Of a stretch of DNA of 64,000 nt, positions 41,970 to 50,926 are shown piece after piece (position 1 is the first letter of the stretch; every line of letters starts with the position of its first letter). The notes beneath the pieces were generated by a model. It was not told the DNA's origin. It saw nothing but the letters and a program-made list of their open reading frames with translations, and searched no databases. A program made the position numbers and the translations under genes. Source of the DNA: Zygosaccharomyces rouxii (Eukaryota; Ascomycota; Saccharomycetes; Saccharomycetales; Saccharomycetaceae); assembly GCF_000026365.1 (NCBI RefSeq), contig NC_012996.1:496001-560000 (forward strand), in the 5' to 3' direction.

Positions 41970-43724
41970 TCATCCAACAGGAGAAGTGCATGTGAATGCA
42001 TGTGCAGTATTGGTCTGATAGGCCTGGATAGCTCCCGTAATTGCTGAATAAGAACATAAGCCGCAAGTAGCGAGTGAGGCAAGGAAAAGTAGAAAGAGCG
42101 AACACTTGATCAAAATACGGCGAGTGCCTCCGTGTGCGATAGCACGCTTCCACCTCGACAAGTTGCGTAAATACGAGTCAGCTTTTTCGACAGTTAGGGT
42201 CTTAAGATCGAACTTGTCGGCCAATGACGCATCTTGGCGGCATAATAGGCAGAATCCGAATAGAAATGGGAATGTGTATGAGAAATTTAGAATGCAAAAA
42301 GCACCGACGATCTGAACGAGGGCGCTGATAGATGGGATAGCTGTACCGAGAATATAAGCGACTGCCCAGTAAGCAATCACAAAGAGTCCCCACGCGATTG
42401 TTCCCTTGCGCGTGGTAAGGTGGGGGAAACCAAGATCGGCCACCAAAAAACCCTGGTAGATAACTTTGATAGCCACATTACCGTACAATACCATAGCAAT
42501 CAGACCCGATACGATAGTGAGTACATTGCCTGCATTTTGTAGACCCACGGAGGCTATGGCTTGATTTGCGGTCACATAACAGAATTGTCCATTGTACGTA
42601 TACACGAAAAGTCCGTAGAAAAGGTAGACCACCAAAATAAGACTTTGCGCACAGAGCATACCTTTCCAGAAATCCATTGGACGCTTCATTTCTGCCATAA
42701 CTTCGCAGAAAATTGTGGCACCACCCCAAGCAAAAACCATATTGTTCATACCCGCAATACGATCACCAAGACTACCGGGCGCGATAGCGTGCTTCACAAT
42801 TGGCAGCGGGTTGAAGGTATCAGGATAGTAATATGGAGGCCCTTTTCCATATTGTTGAAAGATACCGTAGTAAGGACCTCCCACAGCAACACCTACCATT
42901 GTGCAAATACAGATTGCGATGTTCATCCACACTGCGGAGTTCGCAATGTGGGCGAATTTGCCAAGAGAGCTAATCTGACCGGCGATCATACATAGGAGAG
43001 CCCACACTAAAATGTCAACGGTAAAACAGAAATTATCTTTGCCTCTGTTTACAATCAGCATTTGTGACACTGCTTGCGCAGTACTCAATAGTAGCAAACC
43101 ACAATTCAATATCATTTGGATAAATTGTAGAAGTCCAAACGGATACCGGAACCAAGGCGCTACAACACGGGAAGCCAGATCGGAGAACGTGCGGATCGGA
43201 TAATTGTTCGAGTCAACCTTACAAAAGCAGTGGTTAAGTAGCCAACCGCCGCACGCAGCAGCGATACCGAAAACTACGTAGAGGATAACTCCAGGCACGT
43301 AGCCCATCTGCGAAATGGCATTAGGAGCATTGGATGGGCCCAGAATATCTGTAGTGATTAGGAAGAACACCGAATATGCCTTCGCTATGCGCATCATCCG
43401 CTGCGAATCTAGCTTCGTGGGTGACAGATTGCTGTTAGCGTCCGTGTACATCTGTTCCCTCTGAACAGCATAGAGGCCATCGTAGTCTTTTGACCTCTCA
43501 TATTCACGCTGGATATCAGCGTAGTGAGAATAAGCTTGCAGCGGTAACTGGCGTGGCTGCTTGCGATGTTCATCAGAAATGATCTCACGGCCAGATACGT
43601 CTACATATTCTCCTTTCTCATTATCAGAAGTCTTTTGATATGCATTTCCTTTTTCCCCTTCTTCATAAGGACCAGAGGTGTCCGGCGACAGACTATGACT
43701 AGCAATAGGGACGAGTTTCGACAT
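41970..43724 (-). CDS. AAAP-family amino acid permease, atypical base composition
   Basis: From the ATG at 43724 the product is 584 residues, with a 100-residue hydrophilic N-terminus and about 11 transmembrane segments. It resembles the amino acid/auxin permease superfamily in the branch of filamentous-fungal neutral amino acid permeases (Neurospora mtr type): AKAYSVFFLITTDILGPSNAP in segment 1, NMVFAWGGATIFCEVMAEMKRPMDFWKG in the centre. It is not one of the familiar Avt1-7 vacuolar proteins. Sample 60-base blocks inside it are 50-55% G+C, against about 38% in a nearby native gene, hinting at transfer or introgression. Its promoter is a copy of the PTR2 promoter. Upstream gene PAN6 ends 345 bp before its start. 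Confidence 0.82.
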   Translation of the reverse strand: MSKLVPIASHSLSPDTSGPYEEGEKGNAYQKTSDNEKGEYVDVSGREIISDEHRKQPRQLPLQAYSHYADIQREYERSKDYDGLYAVQREQMYTDANSNLSPTKLDSQRMMRIAKAYSVFFLITTDILGPSNAPNAISQMGYVPGVILYVVFGIAAACGGWLLNHCFCKVDSNNYPIRTFSDLASRVVAPWFRYPFGLLQFIQMILNCGLLLLSTAQAVSQMLIVNRGKDNFCFTVDILVWALLCMIAGQISSLGKFAHIANSAVWMNIAICICTMVGVAVGGPYYGIFQQYGKGPPYYYPDTFNPLPIVKHAIAPGSLGDRIAGMNNMVFAWGGATIFCEVMAEMKRPMDFWKGMLCAQSLILVVYLFYGLFVYTYNGQFCYVTANQAIASVGLQNAGNVLTIVSGLIAMVLYGNVAIKVIYQGFLVADLGFPHLTTRKGTIAWGLFVIAYWAVAYILGTAIPSISALVQIVGAFCILNFSYTFPFLFGFCLLCRQDASLADKFDLKTLTVEKADSYLRNLSRWKRAIAHGGTRRILIKCSLFLLFLASLATCGLCSYSAITGAIQAYQTNTAHAFTCTSPVG

Positions 43725-43799
43725 CGTCAGCAATACGGTATTCTCTTTTCTGTCAAATGGAGAGCCCTATTGAGGTTAAGCAGAACTATAGTCTTGGTA

Positions 43800-44092
43800 T
43801 AAAATGAAGATATATGCGTCTCAAAAGAAGCCTTGTATGTGTAAAAATATGAAAGTAATAATAACGAGCAAAAAAAACAAAAGAAGGAAAACATTCTTCC
43901 AGATGACGGCTTCTAGTTACAAGAGTCTGATGGCTATCCGCTTTATAGCTTGTGATTCGATATCGAGATTCCAAATCGTCATTGAAAGAGAAAAAGAAAA
44001 AGAAAAAAAAAAAAAGTCAACACAATTTGCAGCCAAAATGGCCGTATGACACTTTTTTCTTGACACATTTATGCGGTTATCAAAATATTATC
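43800..44092. repeat. Duplicated promoter module, copy B (permease side, includes PAN6 stop)
   Basis: This is the partner of the module at 41,138-41,430. It forms the entire permease upstream region and runs 24 bases into the PAN6 coding sequence (stop codon on the plus strand at 44,069-44,071). Conserved GATAA-type words (TTATC at 44,077-44,081 and 44,088-44,092) occur in both copies; these are binding cores of nitrogen-regulated GATA factors, though here they also encode PAN6 residues. An A/G-rich run (43,984-44,015) is expanded relative to copy A. Confidence 0.88.
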
Positions 44093-44923
44093 GATGAGCC
44101 TTACTCCGTTCACGTAAACAGCGCAGAGCACCACGCAATTACTGTGCACTGTGTCAATCGGTTTAAGTTCGGGAGTACACAGCTCAAGATAGTCAATTTG
44201 AAATTGGCCGCTCGTCAGACGTTGCTGCCACGATTGTTCGATCTGTTCGAACAGATACTCTTTTTTCATTCCCAGTGTTGCACATTTGGCTGCTTTGAGT
44301 AATCCTTTGTAGATATCGGAAGCAGCCGATCTTGCCGAGGGCTCCAGATAAGAGTTTCTGCTCGAAAGTGCCAAGCCATTCGGCTCCCTCGCTGTCTCGA
44401 CGGATTCTATTTTCACACGGAGAAAAAGACCTTCGCAAAGCGCTCTCACTACCGCAAGCTGCTGCCAGTCCTTCTGGCCGAAGTAAGCGGTTCCGGGACG
44501 CACTAGCAGTAATAGTTTTGTCACAACGGTAGCGACCCCTTTGAAGAAACCAGGTCTAGTGCGAGCCTCGAGCCCTTCAGTAGCCCAACCCAGTTTCACA
44601 TCTACAAAGGGACCCCTTTCCCGTCCCAGCGGATAAATCTCACTAGGTGAAATTGGAGCAAACAGGCATTCAACACCGAGTTTTTCCAGTTGTGCAGCAT
44701 CGCGGGCGATGTCTCTTGGATAAGTTTCTAAGTCTTCGGTAGGGCCGAATTGAGTCGGATTGACGAAAATCGAGACAACAGTATGATCATTGTTGGCAAT
44801 CGAACGACGCACCAATGAAAAGTGACCTTCGTGTAATGCCCCCATAGTGGGGACAAACCCAATAGTGCCGTCAAGAGAGTCACGGTATTGCTCTAATTGA
44901 CTAACGGTAGTGATTGTAATCAT
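44069..44923 (-). CDS. PAN6: Pan6, pantoate--beta-alanine ligase
   Basis: The 284-residue enzyme (S. cerevisiae Pan6 is 309) catalyses ATP-dependent condensation of pantoate and beta-alanine to pantothenate. The nucleotidyltransferase HIGH-type motif is in GFVPTMGALHEGH (22-34), with FVNPTQFGPTEDL near 53, FFKGVATVVTKL near 125, YFGQKDWQQ (about 146-154) and LALSSRN near 187. The ending CAVYVNGVRLIDNILITA resembles the fungal rather than the bacterial C-terminus. The gene is where YIL145C belongs in the ancestral order (next to ATG32/PTR2), yet a sample 60-base block is about 52% G+C, like the adjacent permease. The start is the first ATG and gives a standard N-terminus. Confidence 0.92.
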   Translation of the reverse strand: MITITTVSQLEQYRDSLDGTIGFVPTMGALHEGHFSLVRRSIANNDHTVVSIFVNPTQFGPTEDLETYPRDIARDAAQLEKLGVECLFAPISPSEIYPLGRERGPFVDVKLGWATEGLEARTRPGFFKGVATVVTKLLLLVRPGTAYFGQKDWQQLAVVRALCEGLFLRVKIESVETAREPNGLALSSRNSYLEPSARSAASDIYKGLLKAAKCATLGMKKEYLFEQIEQSWQQRLTSGQFQIDYLELCTPELKPIDTVHSNCVVLCAVYVNGVRLIDNILITA

Positions 44924-45406
44924 TGACGTAACGTTCTGTAGCTCCTAATCGGTGTGTAACGAATGCCAAGCGTGGGGTCTAGCTAATGAGATAATTGCTG
45001 TCTATAATGCGTAGTCTGATATAGCTTGAAACGGCGATTTATGCCCTTATTCAAGTATTGCTCAGTCCAGAATTAAGTTCTTATTTATTTTTTTTCTTCT
45101 TTCACACTTCACCTCGTTCTTAGTGATCGATCTAGGCCGGAAGCGGAGTATCTGATAATTTATCGAAGATTCTACGGCGATAAACGAGTGCGCTCGGTAG
45201 ACCACGTAGCGGGAGATGCGGGGGTAGGCAAGGCGTAGCCCCAGATAGAATCGTGGGGAGGTGAGAGAGGGGTAAGTGTTTAAAGCGGGTGGCTACGCTG
45301 CGGTACGGGGAGTAGCAATTGTCCAACCGGTTGGATTCCAACAGAAGTCTTTCTAGGGCGGGTAATGGTGATGTGGTAGTAACGCGAGATAGCCGCGGAG
45401 GGGAAG

Positions 45407-45414
45407 TATAAAAA
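45407..45414 (+). promoter_or_regulatory. TATA-like box in GC-rich DNA
   Basis: TATAAAAA stands out within strongly GC-rich sequence. An ATG with a 56-codon frame follows after only 4 bp, so if functional the transcript would start inside or beyond that frame. This is weak evidence that a promoter lies here. Confidence 0.2.
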
Positions 45415-45418
45415 GGAG

Positions 45419-45589
45419 ATGAGCGCAAAACAGCCCTGCTCTTTGGTATGCTACTTTGAGCGAGCCAAAAAGCAGCAGCCTTGGTTCGATGCTGGCTGCA
45501 ACACCAAGCATTTCTCTCATGCTGACACACGTCGGCGGCTTGTTCTTTTAAAAAAGAACCAAAACAGTTCTTACTCGCTACGCTCGTAA
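45419..45589 (+). pseudogene. 56-codon Cys/Lys-rich frame ending in the inverted repeat
   Basis: The frame begins MSAKQPCSLVCYFERAKKQQ and continues through PWFDAGCNTKHFSH to a basic tail. Its stop codon is formed by the last bases of the left arm of the 48-bp inverted repeat. The Cys/His spacing hints at a metal-binding fragment but fits no family I can name. With the AT-hook-like frame about 400 bp downstream it may be a piece of a decayed DNA-binding or transposon protein. Confidence 0.2.
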
Positions 45590-45702
45590 ACTATGCCAGA
45601 CGTGAAAGTTAGTAAACGATGCCAGTCCAAGTCAACAATGCCTACCTTCTAAGATTACGAGCGTAGCGAGTAAGAACTGTTTTGGTTCTTTTTTTAAAGA
45701 AC
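45542..45702. repeat. 48-bp near-perfect inverted repeat with 65-bp spacer
   Basis: The left arm 45,542-45,589 and right arm 45,655-45,702 are inverted copies with 47 of 48 positions matching. The arms contain GCGTAGCGAGTAAGAACTG and a nested palindrome GTTCTTTT/AAAAGAAC at their outer ends. The spacer has a 14-bp direct repeat with 13 matches (45,586-45,599 and 45,612-45,625, GTAAAC(T/G)ATGCCAG). No target-site duplication is evident at the outer edges. Confidence 0.9.
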
Positions 45703-46009
45703 TAAGTGTAGGTGTTTATGTATTTCGGGTATAGTAAGGAATAGGGCAAGATGGTTTACTAACGCGCGGAAGTGTAGTCCACACAGTGTGTTGTTAGCAC
45801 GGAGTCTTACGTGAGACGTTTTTTGGTGGCTGTACTGCCTTGCAAGACGCTGCGTATAGACGGTTGGGATCGAGTGCTCGGTTTCTTACATTTCTGTCTG
45901 CAGCCAGAACGCATTGTAACCAGTACTTTGTATTTTGGTTTTGAGATAACGGAGTGTTGCAAGAATGTGCAACAGAGATACCAACTGCGTCAAATTGGGA
46001 TTCTTATAG

Positions 46010-46168
46010 CACTTGCAACCAAAGGAACAAGGAGGAAAAAGAAAGGGTCGACCGAGCTTCAATGCACATCTTGAGGATCTGAAGAAACTGCATCGTGGCA
46101 GCCATTCGTTGTTGGAAACGTATGAGAAAGCGCTACCCGTTTCTCAAATGAATTTCTCACGAACATGA
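46010..46168 (+). pseudogene. Decayed 52-codon frame with AT-hook-like motif
   Basis: After a stop codon at 46,007 the frame reads HLQPKEQGGKRKGRPSF, then NAHLEDLKKLHRGSHSLLETYEKAL before a stop at 46,166. It has no start codon near its beginning. KRKGRP matches the AT-hook core and the following residues look helical and charged. Codons upstream of the stop (RMCNRDTNCVKLGFL) may belong to the same former protein. Origin unknown. Confidence 0.25.
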
Positions 46169-46610
46169 CGCGCATTACTAAAAATGCTTTGAAATCGACT
46201 CCGAAAGTACTCTTGGGAGTGCGATAGGAGAAGTGTACACATAAAATATTATGGTAGTTGGCAATGCTTGTACAGTAGATTTACGTGTATCGAATATAGA
46301 CGTCAAACGACAACATATTGAAAAGTTGATATCATTTACACTTGGAAATGCTTCGTGATTCACTTATATATTGTCATATTCCATTTCCATGTTTACAAGA
46401 AAATTCTTTTTGACAACACTTCGCTAGGGTAAAAGAACTTGTTCAACTCTATCGCACTTTTAAACATAACTTACTAAAAGGCTTAACCGTTTGTAATTCA
46501 GAGTAAGAAGAATTGAATTCTCATTAAATCAATACAACTGAACTGTATAGGGAGGTATCATCTTTTTGTGTATATATAGACAAGAAATTCAGTTACCGAA
46601 AATAAGCATC

Positions 46611-47186
46611 ATGACGTCTACATTGCCTCTACACATGTACATTAGGCCTATTATCTTGGAGGACGCCCAACAGGTTATTGACTTAGAAGCCAGAGGTTTC
46701 CCACCTTCTGAAAGAGCATCACCACAAAATGTTGAGTTCAGGCTGAATACATGTCCAGAACTATGCTCAGGTCTATTTATCCGTGAATTCAACAGCGATA
46801 CAAAGGAAGTTCAATCTGAGACGTTAATCGGACATATCATGGGTACAAAGATTTCACGTAATGGGTTCATCAGACTGGAAGACATGAAATTAACGCACAA
46901 CGAATCAAGCGACACTATAGCTATCCATTCTCTAGTTATTGATAAAAACTATCAAAAGAAGAATCTGGCTACATTACTTCTAACAGATTACATTCAAAAA
47001 TTGAGTAACCAAGAAATTGGTGAGAGAATTGTAATCATAGCGCATGAGCCTCTAATTCCATTCTATGAGCGTGTTGGGTTCAAAGTTCACGGTGAAAACA
47101 GGGATGTGATCAAGGATCCCGAGTTTGCAAGCTCCAAATGGATCGATATGGTTCGTGAATTGGTCAAGGAGGAGTATGAGAATTAA
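46611..47186 (+). CDS. PAA1: Paa1, polyamine/aralkylamine N-acetyltransferase
   Basis: From this ATG the product is 191 residues, exactly the length of S. cerevisiae Paa1; the extra upstream codons start at a TTG and are not needed. It is a GNAT-fold acetyltransferase: [15 protein letters not shown] opens beta-1/alpha-1 (about 11-25), [22 protein letters not shown] (about 103-124) contains the acetyl-CoA pyrophosphate loop region (Q-x3-N-L-A in place of Q/RxxGxG/A), and [19 protein letters not shown] is the typical C-terminal strand-helix. Paa1 acetylates polyamines and arylalkylamines in the cytosol. PAA1-FMP16-DOA4-DOS2-OCA6 follows the YDR071-YDR067 order, all in the same relative orientation. 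Confidence 0.93.
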   Translation: MTSTLPLHMYIRPIILEDAQQVIDLEARGFPPSERASPQNVEFRLNTCPELCSGLFIREFNSDTKEVQSETLIGHIMGTKISRNGFIRLEDMKLTHNESSDTIAIHSLVIDKNYQKKNLATLLLTDYIQKLSNQEIGERIVIIAHEPLIPFYERVGFKVHGENRDVIKDPEFASSKWIDMVRELVKEEYEN

Positions 47187-47463
47187 GGGCTGAGGCGATG
47201 AAGAGAGGGTTATAGCGCAGCAAGCGACGTCCTCCCCTAGCGCTCCTTAACCTTTAAAGGCAATTGGTTAAATGGGAAACGAGGGAGTAGCAAGTCAAAT
47301 TACACATATATAAGGGATAGAACAAGAGGAGAAAGAGAGAAACAGAAAGAGAATTTCCAGAGACACGTATAAGAGAGCGACGCACTGTATCTTTACTTTA
47401 GTTAATAGCGTTAGTTTAATTGTTGTACGTCAATACAGTAGCACTACATTGGAATTAGCAAAA

Positions 47464-47757
47464 ATGTTGAGTATGTTCTGTAGGACCCCAGTTGTATCAA
47501 GAACCTTGCAGCAACAAGGTAGTCGTGCATTTACCAATACAGCTTACAGAGCCCTGCCACATCGTAAGGACAATCTCACTGCTGATGAACAAACAGAGCA
47601 AAAGAATTTTGATGATAACCAGGCAAGATTAGAGGAGATGGAGCACTCTCGCACCAAGGACGTCGACTACACCCATCAAAGAAGCGAAGCAGAACTTAGG
47701 AAGATAGGTGAAGATGCTCAAGTCGAACAGAACAGACCCGATGACGGTGTTTATTAA
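47464..47757 (+). CDS. FMP16: Fmp16, small mitochondrial stress-induced protein
   Basis: From ATG 47464 the product is 97 residues (S. cerevisiae Fmp16 is 93). The N-terminus MLSMFCRTPVVSRTLQQQGSR is Arg-rich and without acidic residues, fitting a mitochondrial presequence. The C-terminus ends EQNRPDDGVY, identical in kind to the homologue, after an acidic/basic helical stretch. Fmp16 is found in mitochondria; its function is unknown. It lies between PAA1 and DOA4 as in S. cerevisiae. Confidence 0.9.
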   Translation: MLSMFCRTPVVSRTLQQQGSRAFTNTAYRALPHRKDNLTADEQTEQKNFDDNQARLEEMEHSRTKDVDYTHQRSEAELRKIGEDAQVEQNRPDDGVY

Positions 47758-48094
47758 ACAGGGCTGCATTTAAGCAGGCATCAGCAGGCGCGAGTGTATG
47801 GTCATAACTGGTATCACAGACATCCTAGCATAAGTGGTACGTAAGTACATATTTATCTATTTTATCTTTAATATTCTAAAAACATTGTGAAGATTTTGAT
47901 CTGCTTTGTCTTCATCTTTAGACTCGTAGTCTTGTTAACGAGCCACTCGCCCTTTTTATCGTTATTAAAAGGGCGGACTGAGATAAAGCTGAGTAAACTA
48001 AAGGGATCTTAAAGAAGATTCAAAAACATAGTTGATTCATTACCATTCTCGTTAGTTAGATGGTGAAAAGCATACAGCTAGAGATTGCATTAGG
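47758..48094. promoter_or_regulatory. FMP16 3' region and DOA4 upstream region with a hairpin
   Basis: No gene is present. A perfect 9-bp inverted repeat with a 10-bp loop, CGCCCTTTT (47,948-47,956) and AAAAGGGCG (47,967-47,975), could form a hairpin in either the FMP16 3' end or the DOA4 leader. An upstream ATG at 48,060, out of frame with DOA4 and overlapping its start, could depress its translation if included in the mRNA. Confidence 0.45.
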
Positions 48095-50728
48095 ATGTCG
48101 AGTTCTAAGCTGCGTTGTAAATCTATTTCAAAACTATCAAATGTGGCTGAACAGTTTATGATTCAAGATTCGAGATGTGGGCCTGGGGCTCGTGTAATGA
48201 CTCTTTTGCAAGTATGTTTAGACACCTTAGAGGCCTATAAGGATGAATATAAGAAATTGAAAAGGAATGATGAGGTGTCTCAAGAACAAATCTATCATAT
48301 CTACGAATCTGCATATGTTTATTATAAGATCGTACACAGTTTGGTTCTTAATAGAATACCGAATCTCAATGAATTCCATCAGGTCAAAAGGCGCTCCAAC
48401 ACAAGTGATAAAAAATTGATGGAGATTTATAATATGTTGGTTAAAAGTTTGCTCTATGACGAAAAGATCAGTGGCGTTAAAACGTTTATCAAGGAGCATT
48501 CTTCTGATATTGATGAAATTAGTAGTGATAAAGAACTGAAAACCGGTGGTTTTATTTCAGCAAAGGAGTTGGAATTTTTGCTTAAATCTGACGATCGTAA
48601 TATTTTGCTAGTGGATGTAAGACAGAGATCTGAATTTGAAGAAACCCATATTAAAGCCAGTAATGTCATTTGCATCGAGCCAATATCATTTAAGAGTTCC
48701 TACACAGATCTGGAATTGGAGAAAAAATCGATGATTACTTCACCAAATGTTGAAATTGATATTTTTAAGAGGAGAAATGAGTTTACGTTTGTCATTCTAT
48801 ATACAGATGGCAATAAAGAAAATGGTCACCATAATTTTTACATCCAACAGGAAATGGTGTTATTAGACTTACTGATAAACAGATCATTTGCCAAACCACT
48901 TCATAAGGATGTTAAAATTCTAGTATTAGAGGCAGGAATCTCTAGTTGGAAATTTCATGGTGGTAGTTGTAGTAGTAGTGAAAACTTCCAAGGAAACCAA
49001 GACAGCGGCGCTATCTATATTAATGGTAATACTTCAGGTTTAAAGCTGCAACAACTGCCAAAATTGACGCCTAATATTAGCTCCTCGATGGATTCTTCAA
49101 TGAAAGATATGATGAGATCAACTTCGCAAGATCCAAGTAATGCCGGCTTTAATTTACCTATACAGCAAAGACCACCTGGATCTGCAAACCTAATAAACCC
49201 CTCTCCCTCTGTATCTCCTTCTCAATTGCCACTTGGGTCGCCACCTTTGTCTCATCATCCAGACATGAAATTCGCCAAATATCCAACTACTCCACAATTA
49301 GCCGACAAAGATAATGCGAATGACAGTAATGGCACTGCTAATGGTACTGCTAATGGTGGTAGCAGTGCTGGTAATGGATTGCCTACGTTCACCAATGTTT
49401 CACCTATAAATTCAAGAGCGGTTGCGCCTGCACGTCGTACCATTGCGTCACCCAACCCACCAAGCATTTTGGTGGGTAGTAGTGCAACTAATGGTACTAG
49501 TGCTAATACTAGTACCAATCAACCTTTATCAAAACCTCCAACCCAACCATTACCAACATTGCCGCAATTACCAACACGCTCATCTAATTCACAAAGTTCA
49601 TTAACACAGACAAAACAGTACGATTTAGATTTTACAGTTGGATTAGAAAATATGGGTAATTCATGTTATATCAATTGTATCATACAATGCCTTTTAGGTA
49701 CTCACGAATTAACGAATATTTTCCTCAACAATTCTTATGAACGTCATATCAATTTAAACAGTAAATTGGGATCCAAGGGCGTTTTAGCTAAACATTTTGC
49801 CAGATTAATTCATCAAATGCATCAAAGCGCTGCATTTAAAAAGTCAGATAAAAATAAAGCTGTTAGACCCTATGAATTCAAAATGGCTTGCGGTTCGATA
49901 AATTCCCTTTTTAGAGAAAGTGGTCAACAGGATTCTCAAGAATTTTGTCAATTTTTGTTAGATGGATTACATGAAGATTTAAACCAATGTGGTGGTAATC
50001 CTCCATTAAAAGAATTATCAGAAGAAGCTGAAAAAATGAGAGAAAGATTATCGATGAGAATCGCGTCTTCCATTGAGTGGGAGAGGTATTTGACAAGAGA
50101 TTTCAGCGTTATCGTTGATTTGTTCCAAGGGCAATACGCTTCGCAATTGAGGTGCAAAGTTTGTAATCATACTTCTACAACTTATCAGCCTTTTTCTATA
50201 CTAGCGGCCCCGGTACCTCACGCTAAAAGTTGTTACTTATTGGATTGCTTCAAGGAATTTACAAAGTTAGAACAGTTGGAAAAAGATGAAGAATGGCTAT
50301 GTCCCTATTGTAAGAAAAAGCAACCTTCGACTAAAAAATTGACAATCACAAGGTTACCGCGCAATCTGATTATTCACTTGAAAAGATTTGATAATTTGTT
50401 GAACAAAAATAACGTTTTGGTCAATTATCCATTCTTTTTGGATTTAACTCCATTTTGGGCAAATGATTTTGACGGGAGATTACCACCTGGGGTTACTGAT
50501 GAATTGCCTTCAAGGGGTCAAGTTGCACCATTTAAATATAAATTATACGCAGTTGCGTCACATTCGGGTAGCCTTTACGGTGGTCATTATACCGCTTATG
50601 TGGATAAAGGCTTGAACAAGGGCTGGTACTATTTTGATGATACCGGTTATCGTCCAATGAGAACTCCAACGGAATGTATCACATCAAATGCATACGTCTT
50701 GTTTTACCATCGTGTATACGGTGTTTAA
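48095..50728 (+). CDS. DOA4: Doa4/Ubp5-type ubiquitin hydrolase
   Basis: The 877-residue protein has a MIT-like N-terminal helical region (10-130), a rhodanese-like domain at about 155-300 (NILLVDVRQRSEFEETHIKASNV) without an obvious catalytic Cys, a Pro/Ser/Asn-rich linker, and a C-terminal USP domain. The Cys box GLENMGNSCYINCIIQCL is near 517-534 and the His box SHSGSLYGGHYTAYVDKG near 820-837; zinc-binding CxxC pairs (CKVC, CPYC) lie between. Doa4 recycles ubiquitin from endosomal cargo with ESCRT-III. One gene here represents the DOA4/UBP5 pair (YDR069C/YER144C); neighbours from both S. cerevisiae regions support this. The linker has GTANGTANGG repeats. Confidence 0.93.
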   Translation: MSSSKLRCKSISKLSNVAEQFMIQDSRCGPGARVMTLLQVCLDTLEAYKDEYKKLKRNDEVSQEQIYHIYESAYVYYKIVHSLVLNRIPNLNEFHQVKRRSNTSDKKLMEIYNMLVKSLLYDEKISGVKTFIKEHSSDIDEISSDKELKTGGFISAKELEFLLKSDDRNILLVDVRQRSEFEETHIKASNVICIEPISFKSSYTDLELEKKSMITSPNVEIDIFKRRNEFTFVILYTDGNKENGHHNFYIQQEMVLLDLLINRSFAKPLHKDVKILVLEAGISSWKFHGGSCSSSENFQGNQDSGAIYINGNTSGLKLQQLPKLTPNISSSMDSSMKDMMRSTSQDPSNAGFNLPIQQRPPGSANLINPSPSVSPSQLPLGSPPLSHHPDMKFAKYPTTPQLADKDNANDSNGTANGTANGGSSAGNGLPTFTNVSPINSRAVAPARRTIASPNPPSILVGSSATNGTSANTSTNQPLSKPPTQPLPTLPQLPTRSSNSQSSLTQTKQYDLDFTVGLENMGNSCYINCIIQCLLGTHELTNIFLNNSYERHINLNSKLGSKGVLAKHFARLIHQMHQSAAFKKSDKNKAVRPYEFKMACGSINSLFRESGQQDSQEFCQFLLDGLHEDLNQCGGNPPLKELSEEAEKMRERLSMRIASSIEWERYLTRDFSVIVDLFQGQYASQLRCKVCNHTSTTYQPFSILAAPVPHAKSCYLLDCFKEFTKLEQLEKDEEWLCPYCKKKQPSTKKLTITRLPRNLIIHLKRFDNLLNKNNVLVNYPFFLDLTPFWANDFDGRLPPGVTDELPSRGQVAPFKYKLYAVASHSGSLYGGHYTAYVDKGLNKGWYYFDDTGYRPMRTPTECITSNAYVLFYHRVYGV

Positions 50729-50926
50729 TACAAGAGAATTTAAATAAATAATTAATTAATGAAATACGGAATATATCAAGCGGAAAAGAAAATCATGCAT
50801 GCATTCATGAATTTAAATTTAGCTGGGTTCAGATAAGATCAAGACAGTTTTAGCCAAGTAAACACCGTATTAATATATAATAACGTAGATATCGCTTTAT
50901 TATTATTATCATAATTTTAAATTAAT

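Larger units (their letters stand above)
44924..46610. other. Gene-poor, partly GC-rich region at a synteny break
   Basis: Between PAN6 (YIL145C) and PAA1 (YDR071C) lie about 1.7 kb without a confident gene. Positions 45,130-45,420 are markedly G+C-rich, then a TATA-like box, a 48-bp inverted repeat and small decayed-looking frames follow, and the last 400 bp return to AT-rich sequence forming the PAA1 promoter. An open frame on the minus strand (45,132-45,530) is probably a by-product of the GC richness. Confidence 0.55.

Noticed and set aside
42561..42995. A 144-codon plus-strand frame inside the permease.
   Set aside because: Antisense to transmembrane coding sequence; His/Thr-rich, no independent features.
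45132..45530. A 132-codon minus-strand frame rich in Arg, Ser, Leu and Pro.
   Set aside because: Composition is what GC-rich noncoding DNA gives; no motif, and it overlaps another candidate frame and a TATA-like box.
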